Part shown: piece by piece, positions 18,538 to 27,588 of the stretch
Position numbering within the stretch: position 1 is the stretch's first letter
Layout of the letters: the number at the start of each line of letters is the position of its first letter
Origin: Streptomyces sp. JHA26
GTDB taxonomy: Bacteria; Actinomycetota; Actinomycetes; Streptomycetales; Streptomycetaceae
NCBI RefSeq assembly: GCF_002005565.1
Contig: NZ_BDJC01000011.1
Span: 88,073-152,072 of the forward strand
Length of the DNA: 64,000 nt
Reading direction: 5' to 3'
Made by a program: the position numbers and the translations under genes
Notes under the pieces: generated by a model
Told to the model about the DNA's origin: nothing
The model's input: the letters and a program-made list of their open reading frames with translations, nothing else
Database searches by the model: none

Positions 18538-19131
18538 GTGGCAGAGGCGGAGCGCATCATCGGTACGCCGGACACCCCGGACGCGGCGGGGGACGGGCAG
18601 GAGCGGCCCGAAGCCGAGCAGGAACAGGCCCCGGAGCGCCCCCGGGGCCGGCGGCGGATCGCCGTGCTGTTCGCGGTCGCCGTGTTCGCCTACCTCCTCG
18701 ACCTGGTCAGCAAGATGATCGTGGTCGCCGAGCTGGAGCACCACGAGCCGATCGAGATCGTCGGTGACTGGCTGCGGCTCGCGGCGATCCGCAACGCGGG
18801 CGCGGCCTTCGGCTTCGGCGAGGCCTTCACGGTGATCTTCACGGTGATCGCCGCGGCCGTGATCGTGGTGATCGCCCGTCTCGCCCGCAAGCTGTACAGC
18901 CTGCCGTGGGCGATCGCGCTCGGCCTGCTGCTCGGCGGTGCGCTCGGCAACCTCACCGACCGGATCTTCCGCTCGCCCGGCGTCTTCGAGGGCGCGGTCG
19001 TCGACTTCATCGCGCCCAAGCACTTCGCCGTCTTCAACCTCGCCGACTCGGCGATCGTCTGCGGCGGCATCCTGATCGTGATCCTCTCCTTCCGCGGCCT
19101 GGACCCGGACGGGACCGTCCACCGGGACTGA
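18538..19131 (+). CDS. lspA: Lipoprotein signal peptidase (signal peptidase II)
   Basis: LspA cleaves the signal peptide of prolipoproteins after Lgt has modified them. The 197-residue protein has a longer than usual acidic and Arg-rich cytoplasmic N-terminus (about 40 residues), four membrane helices, and the family motifs [20 protein letters not shown] and [20 protein letters not shown]. The two Asp residues of the catalytic dyad are in the last two of these. The GTG at 18538 follows GGCTGAGGGAC. The partner enzyme Lgt is encoded near 57.2 kb in this window. Confidence 0.95.
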   Translation: MAEAERIIGTPDTPDAAGDGQERPEAEQEQAPERPRGRRRIAVLFAVAVFAYLLDLVSKMIVVAELEHHEPIEIVGDWLRLAAIRNAGAAFGFGEAFTVIFTVIAAAVIVVIARLARKLYSLPWAIALGLLLGGALGNLTDRIFRSPGVFEGAVVDFIAPKHFAVFNLADSAIVCGGILIVILSFRGLDPDGTVHRD

Positions 19132-19200
19132 GGCCCCTGCCGGGGTCCCCGCGCCGGACGGGCGTGCGGGACCGTCCGGCACGTCCGGCATACTCGACGG

Positions 19201-20145
19201 GTGAGCACGCTTCCCGAGATCCGTACCCTGCCCGTGCCCGACGGCCTGGAGGGCGAGCGCGTCGACGCCGCCATCTCCCGCATGTTCGGCTTCTCCCGTA
19301 CCAAGGCCGCGGAGCTCGCCGCGGCGGGCAAGGTGCAGGTCGACGGATCGGTGGTCGGCAAGTCCGAACGGGTCCGCGGCGGCGCCTGGCTCGAGGTCGA
19401 GATGCCCCAGGCGCCCGCGCCGGTGCAGCTGGTCGCCGAGCCCGTCGAGGGCATGGAGATCGTGCACGACGACGAGGACGTGGTCGTCATCGTCAAGCCC
19501 GTCGGCGTCGCCGCCCACCCGTCGCCCGGCTGGAACGGCCCCACGGTCATCGGCGGACTGGCCGCCGCCGGGTACCGCATCTCCACCTCCGGCGCCGCCG
19601 AGCGCCAGGGCATCGTGCACCGCCTCGACGTCGGCACCTCCGGCCTGATGGTGGTGGCGAAGTCGGAGCGGGCGTACACCTCGCTCAAGCGCCAGTTCAA
19701 GGAGCGCACCGTCGACAAGCGCTACCACACGCTCGTGCAGGGCCACCCCGATCCGACCAGCGGCACCATCGACGCCCCCATCGGCCGCCACCCCCAGCAC
19801 GACTACAAGTGGGCCGTCACCGCCGAGGGCAAGCCCTCCGTCACGCACTACGACCTCATCGAGGCGTTCCGCGCGGCCTCCCTGCTCGACGTGAAGCTGG
19901 AGACCGGCCGCACCCACCAGATCCGCGTCCACATGGCCGCCCACCGCCACCCCTGCGTCGGCGACCTCACCTACGGCGCCGACCCGACGCTGGCCAAGCG
20001 GCTGCGCCTGACCCGCCAGTGGCTGCACGCCGTACGGCTCGGTTTCGAGCACCCCGGCGACGGACAGTGGGTCGAGTACGCCAGCGACTACCCCGAGGAC
20101 CTCCAGCAGGCCCTGGACCGGGTCCGCGAGGAGACCTACGCATGA
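19201..20145 (+). CDS. RluD-type large ribosomal subunit pseudouridine synthase
   Basis: RluA/RluD enzymes convert uridines to pseudouridine in 23S rRNA. The 314-residue protein has an N-terminal S4 RNA-binding domain ([32 protein letters not shown]). The catalytic domain carries [19 protein letters not shown], where the Asp is the nucleophile, and the downstream [12 protein letters not shown] block. The GTG start follows lspA by about 70 bases. The 3' end overlaps the GNAT gene by four bases (ATGA). RluD is the closest match by domain order, but the exact target uridines are not readable from sequence. Confidence 0.92.
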   Translation: MSTLPEIRTLPVPDGLEGERVDAAISRMFGFSRTKAAELAAAGKVQVDGSVVGKSERVRGGAWLEVEMPQAPAPVQLVAEPVEGMEIVHDDEDVVVIVKPVGVAAHPSPGWNGPTVIGGLAAAGYRISTSGAAERQGIVHRLDVGTSGLMVVAKSERAYTSLKRQFKERTVDKRYHTLVQGHPDPTSGTIDAPIGRHPQHDYKWAVTAEGKPSVTHYDLIEAFRAASLLDVKLETGRTHQIRVHMAAHRHPCVGDLTYGADPTLAKRLRLTRQWLHAVRLGFEHPGDGQWVEYASDYPEDLQQALDRVREETYA

Positions 20146-20615
20146 GCGCCCCGGCCTACGAGGTGCGCGTCGCCGAGGACCCGGCCGACCGGGAGGCGTG
20201 CTTCGCGGTGCGCAAGGAGGTCTTCGTCGCCGAGCAGAACGTCCCGGAGGACATCGAGTACGACGCGTACGACGCCGGCGCCGTGCACGTCCTCGCGGTC
20301 CGGGAGGACGGCGTGCCGCTCGGCACCTCACGGCTGCTGCACGGTGCGGCCGCCGCGGCGAAGAACGGCGACGGGGACCCGGCCGTCGGCTCCCTCGGAC
20401 GGCTCGCCGTCGTCCGGGACGCCCGCGGACTGGGCGTCGGGGCCGCACTGGTGCGCGCCGTCGAGGACGCGGCACGCGCGCGCGGACTCACCGCGCTCGA
20501 CCTGCACGCGCAGACACACGCCCTGGGTTTCTACGAGCGACTGGGGTACCAGGCCTACGGACCGGAGTTCCCCGACGCGGGGATACCCCACCGCGCGATG
20601 CGGCGCACCCTGTAG
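20142..20615 (+). CDS. GNAT-family N-acetyltransferase
   Basis: This is a 157-residue protein with the GNAT fold: an N-terminal beta strand with [25 protein letters not shown], the acetyl-CoA loop [24 protein letters not shown] (an R/Q-x-x-G-x-G/A variant), and a C-terminal [16 protein letters not shown] typical of the family. The N-terminal segment resembles the ElaA/YjcF branch. The ATG overlaps the stop of the pseudouridine synthase, so the two are probably co-translated. The substrate is not predictable. Confidence 0.9.
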   Translation: MSAPAYEVRVAEDPADREACFAVRKEVFVAEQNVPEDIEYDAYDAGAVHVLAVREDGVPLGTSRLLHGAAAAAKNGDGDPAVGSLGRLAVVRDARGLGVGAALVRAVEDAARARGLTALDLHAQTHALGFYERLGYQAYGPEFPDAGIPHRAMRRTL

Positions 20616-20704
20616 GAGCCGAGCCGGACCGGCCGGTGGGGCCGGTGGCATGGCAGGCTGTACACCCCGCCGTGCACACGCCGAGACCCACCGGAGCGGT
20701 GACC

Positions 20705-22291
20705 GTGGATCAGTTGGCCCTGTTGTTCATGCTGCTGCTCGGGGCCCTGCTGAGCGTCCCGATCGGGGACCGGCTCAAGTTGCCGGCGCCCGTGCTGATG
20801 ACCGTCCTCGGGATCGTCCTGGCGCTGCTCGACTTCGTGCCCAACGTCGACATCCCGCCCGAGCTCATCCTGCCCGCGCTGCTGCCGCCGCTGCTGTACG
20901 CGGCCGTGCGGCGCACCTCCTGGCGGCAGTTCGCGGCCAACAGACGCCCCATCTTCCTGCTGGCGGTCGCACTGGTGTTCGTCACCACGGCGTGCGTGGC
21001 CACCGTGGCCCATGTGATCGTGCCGGGCCTGCCGATCGCCGCCGCCTTCGCGCTCGGCGCCCTGGTGGCGCCGCCCGACCCGGTCGCGGCGACCGCCGTC
21101 GCGGGCCAGCTGGGGCTGCCGCGCCGCCTGGTGTCCATCCTCGAGGGCGAGGGCCTCTTCAACGACGTGACGGCCATCGTGCTCTACCACGTGGCCATCG
21201 CCGCGGTCGTCAGCGGTTCCTTCTCGCCCTGGGGCGCCGGGCTCGACCTGGTGCTGTCCGCCGTCGTCGCCGTCGCGGTGGGCCTGGCCCTGGGCTGGGG
21301 CGCCAACAAGCTGCTGGACCTGCTGGGGGACGCCACCCTGCAGATCGGACTGACGCTGCTCGTGCCCTACGTGTCGTACGTGCTGGCCGAGGAGCTCCAC
21401 GGCTCCGGGGTGCTCGCCGTGCTGACCACCGCCATGTTCCTCGCCGAGTACGCGGTCGGCGCCGACGACGTGATGACCCGGCTCACCGGGCACACGGTCT
21501 GGGACGTCGTCGACACCCTCGTCACGGGCGTCGCCTTCGGGCTGATCGGGCTGGAGCTGCACAACGCCGTCCGCACCGCCTCCGGGCGGTGGGCCGAGCT
21601 GCTGGGCTGGGCCGGAGCGGTCGTCGGCGTGGTGATCCTCGTCCGGCTGGTGTGGCTGCTGCCGGCCACCTGGCTGACCCAGCGGCTGCACGCCCGGCGC
21701 GACCACGACGAGGACATCCCGACGAGCTGGCGGGAGACCGTCGTCATGTGGTGGTCGGGGATGCGGGGCGTCGCCTCGGTGGCGCTGGCGCTCGCGATCC
21801 CGCTGAAGACGGACGACGGGTCCCCCTTCCCGAACCGGGAGGAGATCGTCTTCATCGCCTTCGGGGTGATCATGGTGACGCTGCTGCTCCAGGGCCTGAC
21901 ACTGCCGTGGCTGGTGAACCGGCTCGGGGTGCGGTCGGACACCGAACGCGAGAAGGAGTACGAGAAGGAGCTCGCCGTGCGCGCGGCGAAGGCGGCGAAG
22001 CAACGGCTCAAGGAGATCGAGGCGGTCGAGGACCTGCCGGAGGAGCTGTCCGAGCAGATGCTGCGGCGGGCCTTCGACATCGGCATCCGGATCAGCCCGG
22101 ACATCGGCGACGAGGAGCGGCGCGAGGCACAGCTGCAGCGGGCCCGGCGACTGAAGCGGATCCGCCGGATCCAGGGCGAGCTGCTCAGCGCCGCGCGCCA
22201 CGAGGTGCTGGCGGCACGCAGCGAACCCGGAGCCGACCCGGAGATCGTCGACCGGGTGCTGCGCCACCTGGACGTCCGCAGCCTGCGCTGA
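20705..22291 (+). CDS. CPA1-family Na+/H+ (cation/proton) antiporter
   Basis: The 528-residue protein has about 12 hydrophobic segments over residues 1-420. CPA1 features include PPDPVAATAVAGQLGLPRRL and the ion-binding region EGEGLFNDVTAIVLYHVA, the counterpart of the NDG/ND motif. SWRETVVMWWSGMRGVASVALALAIP follows near the end of the membrane domain. A charged cytoplasmic tail of about 110 residues (KEYEKELAVRAAKAAKQRLKE onward) is probably helical and regulatory. The GTG at 20705 begins the hydrophobic N-terminus; an open frame further upstream is out of register with any plausible protein. Confidence 0.92.
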   Translation: MDQLALLFMLLLGALLSVPIGDRLKLPAPVLMTVLGIVLALLDFVPNVDIPPELILPALLPPLLYAAVRRTSWRQFAANRRPIFLLAVALVFVTTACVATVAHVIVPGLPIAAAFALGALVAPPDPVAATAVAGQLGLPRRLVSILEGEGLFNDVTAIVLYHVAIAAVVSGSFSPWGAGLDLVLSAVVAVAVGLALGWGANKLLDLLGDATLQIGLTLLVPYVSYVLAEELHGSGVLAVLTTAMFLAEYAVGADDVMTRLTGHTVWDVVDTLVTGVAFGLIGLELHNAVRTASGRWAELLGWAGAVVGVVILVRLVWLLPATWLTQRLHARRDHDEDIPTSWRETVVMWWSGMRGVASVALALAIPLKTDDGSPFPNREEIVFIAFGVIMVTLLLQGLTLPWLVNRLGVRSDTEREKEYEKELAVRAAKAAKQRLKEIEAVEDLPEELSEQMLRRAFDIGIRISPDIGDEERREAQLQRARRLKRIRRIQGELLSAARHEVLAARSEPGADPEIVDRVLRHLDVRSLR

Positions 22292-22295
22292 CCGC

Positions 22296-22312
22296 GCCGC
22301 CGGGCCGGCGGC
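22296..22312. terminator. Short hairpin between convergent antiporter and MscS genes
   Basis: GCCGCCG and CGGCGGC pair around GGC in the 27-base gap between the two convergent genes. It is small and lacks a T-run, so it is only a possible shared terminator. Confidence 0.35.
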
Positions 22313-22318
22313 CGCGGG

Positions 22319-23443
22319 TCACAGGACCTTTCCCGACCGGTGCGGGAAACGGCGGGCCTCCCCGTCCGGCGAGCGCCGGGAGGGCGGGACGCCGGGGCGC
22401 CGGTCGGCGTCCGCCGTGTTGACGCGGGGCAGGGCGTACGGGTGCTCGTCGGCCAGCCAGCGGATCATCTGCTCGCGCACCTCGACCCGTACCGTCCAGA
22501 TGTCGTCCGCGTCCTTCGCCGTCACCAGGGCCCGCACCTGCATGGTGTTCGGGGTGGTGTCCGTGACGGTCAGGTTGTAGGCCCGCCCGTCCCAGGCCGG
22601 GCAGCCGCGCAGGATGTCCCGCAGCCGCTCGCGCATCGCGTCCAGCGGGGCCGTGTGGTCGAGGTGCCAGTAGACGACGCCGGTCATCTGCGGGGTGCCC
22701 CGCGACCAGTTCTCGAACGGCTGGGACGTGAAGTACGACACCGGCATCGTGATCCGGCGCTCGTCCCAGGTGCGCACGGTCAGGAAGGTCAGCGTGATCT
22801 CCTCGACGGTGCCCCACTCGCCGTTCACCACGACCGTGTCACCGATGCGCACCATGTCGCCGAAGGCGATCTGCAGCCCCGCGAACAGGTTGCCCAGCGT
22901 GGACTGCGCGGCGATGCCGGCCACGATGCCGAGGACACCGGCCGAGGCCAGCAGGGAGGTGCCCGCCGTGCGCATCGCCGGGAACGTCAGCAGCATCGAC
23001 GACACGGCGACGACGCCGACGACCGCGGAGACCACCCGCATGATCAGCGACACCTGGGTGCGCACCCGCCGCACCCGGGCCGGGTCGCGCTGGGCGTGGG
23101 CGTGGGCGTAGCGGGAGTACGACGTCTCGACGACGGCCGCGGCGATCCGGATCACCAGCCAGGCCGCCGAGCCGATCAGCACCAGCGTCAGCGTCCGGCC
23201 GACCCCCGTCCGGTGCTCCGGGAACACCTGCGCCTCGACGTAGGTCCCCCTCAGCAGCGCCGCGCACAGTACGAGCTGGTAGGGGATGCGGGCGCGGCGC
23301 AGCAGCCCCCACAGGGGCGTCTCGGGGTGCCGTCCGTCGGCCTTGCGCAGCAGCAGGTCGGTGGCCCACCCGATGACCAGGGTCAGCAGGACGGAGCCGC
23401 CGACCACGAGCAGCGGGCGGAGTACGTTCTCCGGGTTCTCCAT
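22319..23443 (-). CDS. MscS-family mechanosensitive ion channel
   Basis: The 374-residue protein has three to four N-terminal membrane helices, including LLVVGGSVLLTLVIGWATDLLL. The pore helix and MscS beta domain follow: GVLGIVAGIAAQSTLGNLFAG, then IAFGDMVRIGDTVVVNGEWGTVEEITLTFLTVRTWDERRITMPVSYF. The C-terminus is a mixed alpha/beta domain ending in a charged tail. Members open under membrane tension to relieve osmotic shock. The gene is convergent with the antiporter, another ion-balance protein, though they are not co-transcribed. Confidence 0.93.
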   Translation of the reverse strand: MENPENVLRPLLVVGGSVLLTLVIGWATDLLLRKADGRHPETPLWGLLRRARIPYQLVLCAALLRGTYVEAQVFPEHRTGVGRTLTLVLIGSAAWLVIRIAAAVVETSYSRYAHAHAQRDPARVRRVRTQVSLIMRVVSAVVGVVAVSSMLLTFPAMRTAGTSLLASAGVLGIVAGIAAQSTLGNLFAGLQIAFGDMVRIGDTVVVNGEWGTVEEITLTFLTVRTWDERRITMPVSYFTSQPFENWSRGTPQMTGVVYWHLDHTAPLDAMRERLRDILRGCPAWDGRAYNLTVTDTTPNTMQVRALVTAKDADDIWTVRVEVREQMIRWLADEHPYALPRVNTADADRRPGVPPSRRSPDGEARRFPHRSGKVL

Positions 23444-23547
23444 CCTTCGAACGTAACCGGCCCGGTCCGGCGTGAACCTGTGACCTGTGTCCCCCGCCGG
23501 ACGCCGTCGCCCGTCGCGTTGTCGTACCCGGCTGGCACCATGGCCCC

Positions 23548-24147
23548 ATGAACATCGTGCTCTTTCACTCGACCCATGGCCCGAGGCCCGCGGTGCGGCA
23601 GGCCGCCGACCGGCTGCGCGACGCCGGGCACCAGGTCTGGACCCCGGACCTCTTCGAGGGGCGGACGTTCGACACGGTCGAGGAGGGCATGGCCCACCAG
23701 GACGAGATCGGCAGGGAGGAACTGCTGAAGCGGGCCGTGCTGGCCGCCGCGCCCTATTCCGAGCGCGGGCTGGTGTACGCCGGGTTCTCGCTCGGCGCCT
23801 CCATCGCCCAGACCCTCGCCCTCGGTGACCACCGGGCGCGCGGGCTGCTGCTCCTGCACGGCACCTCGGACATCGCCGCCAACGCCTCGGTGGACGACCT
23901 GCCGGTGCAGCTGCACGTCGCCGAGCCCGACCCGTTCGAGACGGACGACTGGCTCAGCGCCTGGTACCTCCAGATGGGCCGGGCCGGCGCCGACGTGGAG
24001 GTGTACCGGTACGCCGGGGCGGGTCACCTCTACACCGATCCCGGGCTGCCGGACTACGACGAGGAGGCGGCCGAGGCCACCTGGCGGGTGGCGCTCGGCT
24101 TCCTCGACTCGCTGCGGGGCGGGGACGCGCCTCAGACGGGGGAGTAG
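23548..24147 (+). CDS. Dienelactone-hydrolase-family alpha/beta hydrolase
   Basis: The 199-residue alpha/beta hydrolase begins with [16 protein letters not shown]. It has the nucleophile elbow AGFSLGAS, in which Ser replaces the Cys of true dienelactone hydrolases, an Asp in [13 protein letters not shown] and the catalytic His in [12 protein letters not shown]. The family hydrolyses small lactones and esters; the substrate is unknown. The ATG at 23548 follows a 104-base gap shared with the divergent MscS gene. Its 3' end overlaps the convergent phoD gene by 16 bases. Confidence 0.88.
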   Translation: MNIVLFHSTHGPRPAVRQAADRLRDAGHQVWTPDLFEGRTFDTVEEGMAHQDEIGREELLKRAVLAAAPYSERGLVYAGFSLGASIAQTLALGDHRARGLLLLHGTSDIAANASVDDLPVQLHVAEPDPFETDDWLSAWYLQMGRAGADVEVYRYAGAGHLYTDPGLPDYDEEAAEATWRVALGFLDSLRGGDAPQTGE

Positions 24148-25817
24148 ACCCGCTCGACGCGCTGCGTGCCGCTGCGCGTGCGGTAGGAGCGCGCCCACGT
24201 GGAGCGGGCGTCCGGGTCGGTGCGGTCGGAGACGACGTAGTAGTCCATCTGCGCCCGCTCGGCGGTGACGTCCAGCACGCCGTAGCCGTGCCGGTCGGTG
24301 TCGACCCAGTGGACGTGCCGGTTGGCCGCCCGGATGACCGGCGCGGCGACCGCGGACACCGCGCCCTCGGGGACCTTCACGAGGTCGTCCAGGTTGTCGG
24401 AGGTCACCGAGGTGACCACGAACTCCGTGGCCGCCGAGCCGGACAGCGGGTACGTGGCGGCGTTGTACGGCACGTCGTTGGCCCACGCCATGTGGATGTC
24501 GCCGGTCAGGAACACGGTGTTGCGGACGGCGTGGGCGCGCAGGTGGGCCAGCAGTTCGCGGCGGTCGTCGGTGTAGCCGTCCCACTGGTCGGTGTTGAGG
24601 GCGAGCCCCTCCTTCGGCAGGCCGAGGAGTTCGGCGAGCGGCCTCAGCAGCTCGGCGGGGAGCGAACCGACCGCGAACGGCGACATCATCACCGGGTTGC
24701 CGACCAGCCGCCACACGGCGTCGGAGGACCGCAGGTTGGACTTGAGCCAGTCGAGCTGGGCGCGGCCGGTGACGGTGCGGTCCGGGTCGTCGACGTCGCC
24801 GTCGCCGAGGGCCACCTGCTGCGAGCGGAACGAGCGCAGGTCCAGGAGCGACAGGTCGACGAGCTTGCCGAAGCGCAGTCGGCGGTAGGTGGTGCCGGCG
24901 ATCGCCGGGCGTACCGGCATCCACTCGAAGTAGGCCTGCTTCGCGGCGGCCTGACGCGCCGTCCAGGCGCCCTCCGCGCCCTCGGTGTGGTTCTCGGCGC
25001 CGCCCGACCAGGTGTTGTCGGCGAACTCGTGGTCGTCCCAGATGGCGACGACGGGCGCCACCGCGTGCAGCGCCCTCAGGTCGGGGTCCGTCTTGTACCG
25101 GGCGTGCCGCGTGCGGTAGTCGGCGAGGGTGACGATCTCGTGGGCGGGCGCGTGCTGCCGCACCACGGTGTCGCGGGTGCCGTACTCGCCGGTGCCGTAC
25201 TCGTAGATGTAGTCGCCCAGGTGCAGCCAGGCGTCCAGGTCGCCGCGCGCCGCGAGGTGGCGGTACGCGGAGAAGTGGCCGGCCTCCCAGTTGGCGCAGG
25301 AGACCACGCCGAAGCGCAGGCCCGTGACGGCCGCGTCGGCCGCGGGGGCGGTCCGGGTGCGGGCGACGGGGGAGTCGGTGGGGCCGGCGGAGAAGCGGTA
25401 CCAGTAGTCCGTGGCGGGGGCGAGGCCGCGGATGTCCGCCTTGACCGTGTGGTCGGAGGCGGCGGTGGCGGTGAGGGACCCCTTGGCGACGACGTTCGTG
25501 AGCGCCTTGTCGGTGGCGACGACCCAGCTCACCTCGGTGTCCGGGCCGATGCCGGAACCGGGCACGGCCTCGGGCACCGGCGTCACCCGGGTCCACAGCA
25601 GGACGCCGTCGGGCAGCGGGTCGCCGGAGGCGACGCCGTGCAGGAAGGCGGGGGCGGTGTCGGCGGCACCGGCGGGCGGCGCCGCGGCGAGCGGAGCCGC
25701 GAGGACGGCTCCGGCCGCCGCGGCCTTGACGACCGCACGACGGCTGGGCGTGCGGGAACCGGCCCGCTCGGCGGGCGCGGCGGTGATCTCTTCGGATGAT
25801 CTGTGTCGACTGGTCAC
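24132..25817 (-). CDS. phoD: PhoD-type alkaline phosphatase/phosphodiesterase, Tat-secreted
   Basis: PhoD is an extracellular calcium/iron-dependent phosphatase that releases phosphate from organic phosphates and teichoic acid. The 561-residue protein has a Tat signal: SRRAVVK (residues 25-31), a hydrophobic Ala-rich stretch and an APPAGA cleavage region. After a PhoD N-terminal beta domain come the metallophosphatase motifs [27 protein letters not shown] and [10 protein letters not shown]. The GTG at 25817 has no recognisable SD, but no better start precedes the Tat motif. Streptomyces phoD is usually under PhoP control; I do not see clear tandem PHO boxes in the short upstream gap. Confidence 0.93.
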   Translation of the reverse strand: MTSRHRSSEEITAAPAERAGSRTPSRRAVVKAAAAGAVLAAPLAAAPPAGAADTAPAFLHGVASGDPLPDGVLLWTRVTPVPEAVPGSGIGPDTEVSWVVATDKALTNVVAKGSLTATAASDHTVKADIRGLAPATDYWYRFSAGPTDSPVARTRTAPAADAAVTGLRFGVVSCANWEAGHFSAYRHLAARGDLDAWLHLGDYIYEYGTGEYGTRDTVVRQHAPAHEIVTLADYRTRHARYKTDPDLRALHAVAPVVAIWDDHEFADNTWSGGAENHTEGAEGAWTARQAAAKQAYFEWMPVRPAIAGTTYRRLRFGKLVDLSLLDLRSFRSQQVALGDGDVDDPDRTVTGRAQLDWLKSNLRSSDAVWRLVGNPVMMSPFAVGSLPAELLRPLAELLGLPKEGLALNTDQWDGYTDDRRELLAHLRAHAVRNTVFLTGDIHMAWANDVPYNAATYPLSGSAATEFVVTSVTSDNLDDLVKVPEGAVSAVAAPVIRAANRHVHWVDTDRHGYGVLDVTAERAQMDYYVVSDRTDPDARSTWARSYRTRSGTQRVERVYSPV

Positions 25818-25819
25818 GG

Positions 25820-25839
25820 CCGATCAGGTTACTGATCGG
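25820..25839. promoter_or_regulatory. Palindrome immediately before phoD start
   Basis: CCGATCAG (25820-25827) and CTGATCGG (25832-25839) are exact inverted copies around GTTA, ending three bases before the phoD GTG. Its position, where an SD should be, suggests an operator or a structured ribosome-binding region. This is inference. Confidence 0.4.
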
Positions 25840-25848
25840 TACGCGCGC

Positions 25849-25880
25849 GAGCGGGCGAACTCGCAAAAGTTCGCCCGCTC
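25849..25880 (-). terminator. Strong hairpin between dsbA-like gene and phoD
   Basis: GAGCGGGCGAACT (25849-25861) and AGTTCGCCCGCTC (25868-25880) form a perfect 13-base stem with a six-base loop, 22 bases after the stop of the upstream minus-strand gene. It probably ends that transcript and separates it from phoD. Confidence 0.65.
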
Positions 25881-25902
25881 GTCGACTGCCCGGTGACCCG
25901 GG

Positions 25903-26703
25903 TTACTTGGTGACGCCCGCGTCCTTGAGCGCCTTCTGCCAGTCGGCGACCGTGCTCGGGTTCTCGATCACCTTGTCGTTGATCTTGATGGTCGGGGTCG
26001 ACTGGACACCGTCGGAGTCGTCGAAGGACTTGCTCATGCGCATCGCCCACGCGTCGTAGGTGCCCTGCTTCACGGCGTCCTGGAACTTCTTGTTGTTCTT
26101 CAGGGCGTCGACCGTGTCGGCCACCTTGATCAGGTAGTCGTCCTTGGCGAACTCGTCGGTCGTCTCGGCCGGGTGGTGCTCGGCGGAGTACAGCGCGGTC
26201 TTGTAGTCGATGAACGCGTCGGTGCTGACGTTCAGGGCGGCGCCCAGTGCGCTGAGGGCGTTCTTCGAACCCTCCCCGCCGAGGTTGCCGTCGAGGAAGG
26301 TGCCGATCGTGAAGGAGAGCTTGTAGTCGCCGTCCTCCATGCCCTTGTTGATGGTCTCGCCGAGGTTCTGCTCGAGGGAGGCGCAGGCCGGGCAGCGCGG
26401 GTCCTCGTAGAGGTGGATCACGTTGTCGGACTTGGAGTCGCCGGCCACGATCGTGGTGCCGTCCTTGCCCGAGGTGTGGGCCGGTGCCACCACCTTCGCC
26501 TCGGCGGCCTTCTCCCACCCGGTGGGCTCGTTCATCTGCACGACGGCGTAGCCGATGCCGCCGGCCACCGCCAGCACACCGACGATGGAGCAGGCCACGA
26601 TGACCTGCCGCTTGACCTTGTCGCGCCGGGCCTGGCGCTCGCGCTCCTCGCGCAGGCGCTCACGGGCCGCCGTCTTCGCCGCCTGGCTGTTCCGCTTGCT
26701 CAT
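25903..26703 (-). CDS. Membrane-anchored DsbA/thioredoxin-fold protein
   Basis: The 266-residue protein has a highly charged cytoplasmic N-terminus (residues 1-32), one membrane helix (about 33-55) and an extracellular thioredoxin fold with insert. The redox motif is CPAC (Cys104-Cys107) in YEDPRCPACASLEQNLG. A later QSTPTIKINDK has the cis-proline expected of DsbA proteins. The ATG at 26703 gives MSKRNSQAAK; an open frame nine codons longer has no SD. It probably acts as a thiol oxidase or isomerase outside the membrane. A paralogue with the same layout lies near 56.3 kb. Confidence 0.9.
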   Translation of the reverse strand: MSKRNSQAAKTAARERLREERERQARRDKVKRQVIVACSIVGVLAVAGGIGYAVVQMNEPTGWEKAAEAKVVAPAHTSGKDGTTIVAGDSKSDNVIHLYEDPRCPACASLEQNLGETINKGMEDGDYKLSFTIGTFLDGNLGGEGSKNALSALGAALNVSTDAFIDYKTALYSAEHHPAETTDEFAKDDYLIKVADTVDALKNNKKFQDAVKQGTYDAWAMRMSKSFDDSDGVQSTPTIKINDKVIENPSTVADWQKALKDAGVTK

Positions 26704-26788
26704 GGTGATGTTCTCTCCGGGGACGCGCACACGGGTGTGTGCGGAAATGGGTACGGGGGCTGGCTGTCGGCGCTCGGTGACCGGGGGG

Positions 26789-27496
26789 TCACACGAGGGC
26801 GAGCGAGACCGGCGGTCCGCGCCGTCCCAGGGAGTGCGCGAGGATCCGCTCGCGGGCGCCGGCGGTGCGGCGGACCGCCGGGACCGGGCGGCGCACCGCC
26901 GGCGTCCGGCGGACGGTCACGGCCGCGACGGCGAGCAGGAGCGGCCGGAAGGTCGTCGCGGCCACCGCGCCCAGCAACCGGCCCAGCGCCCGCTCGCCGC
27001 GCCGCAGCCAGGCCGCCGCGAGCAGCCCGACGCCGACGTGCGCGCCGAGCAGCAGCCAGGCGGTCGCGGGATCGGCGTGGGCGAGCAGGGCCGCGAGCCG
27101 GTCGGTGTCGGCGCCGGTCACCCGGGTCAGCGGTGCGCCGACGCCGGCCCCCACCCCCGTGCCGTCGCCGCACAGCACGTCGAAGCCGACGGAGCGCAGG
27201 GGCCCCGTGACCGGGCCGCCCGCCCTGCCGTAGCAGACGTGCTGGCCGGTGGTGAGGACGGTGTCGGCGGCCAGCTCCAGAGGGATCAGCAGGGCGGCGA
27301 TCCGTCCGAAGCCGCGCTCGCGCCGCCCGGCCAGGGCGTACGCGATCAGGAACACGGCGGCGGCGACCGCGGCCACCGTGCTCAGGGGCAGCGGAACCCC
27401 GGACAGCAGCACGTGCGACGCGGTGCTGAGCGTCACGACGAGTGCCGTGAACAGCGCCGCGCGTACGGCTCTGAGCGGGGTTCCGGATATGTCCAT
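26789..27496 (-). CDS. Integral membrane protein of unknown function
   Basis: The 235-residue protein has about four to five hydrophobic segments, for example AALFTALVVTLSTASHVLL, LSTVAAVAAAVFLIAYALAG and TAWLLLGAHVGVGLLAAAWL, and a basic Arg/Val-rich C-terminus. Two cysteines (in GQHVCYGR and FDVLCGDG) lie in a loop between helices and could form a disulphide outside the membrane. It is upstream of, and on the same strand as, the DsbA-like gene with an 85-base gap. I do not recognise a characterised family. Confidence 0.75.
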   Translation of the reverse strand: MDISGTPLRAVRAALFTALVVTLSTASHVLLSGVPLPLSTVAAVAAAVFLIAYALAGRRERGFGRIAALLIPLELAADTVLTTGQHVCYGRAGGPVTGPLRSVGFDVLCGDGTGVGAGVGAPLTRVTGADTDRLAALLAHADPATAWLLLGAHVGVGLLAAAWLRRGERALGRLLGAVAATTFRPLLLAVAAVTVRRTPAVRRPVPAVRRTAGARERILAHSLGRRGPPVSLALV

Positions 27497-27588
27497 AGCG
27501 AATCAAGAGTGTGTCACGGGTCCCGGTAAGAGGCCCCTAAAGGGTCCCTGTGAGAGACCCCCGAAGGGTCCCCGGGGAGAGCCGGCGG

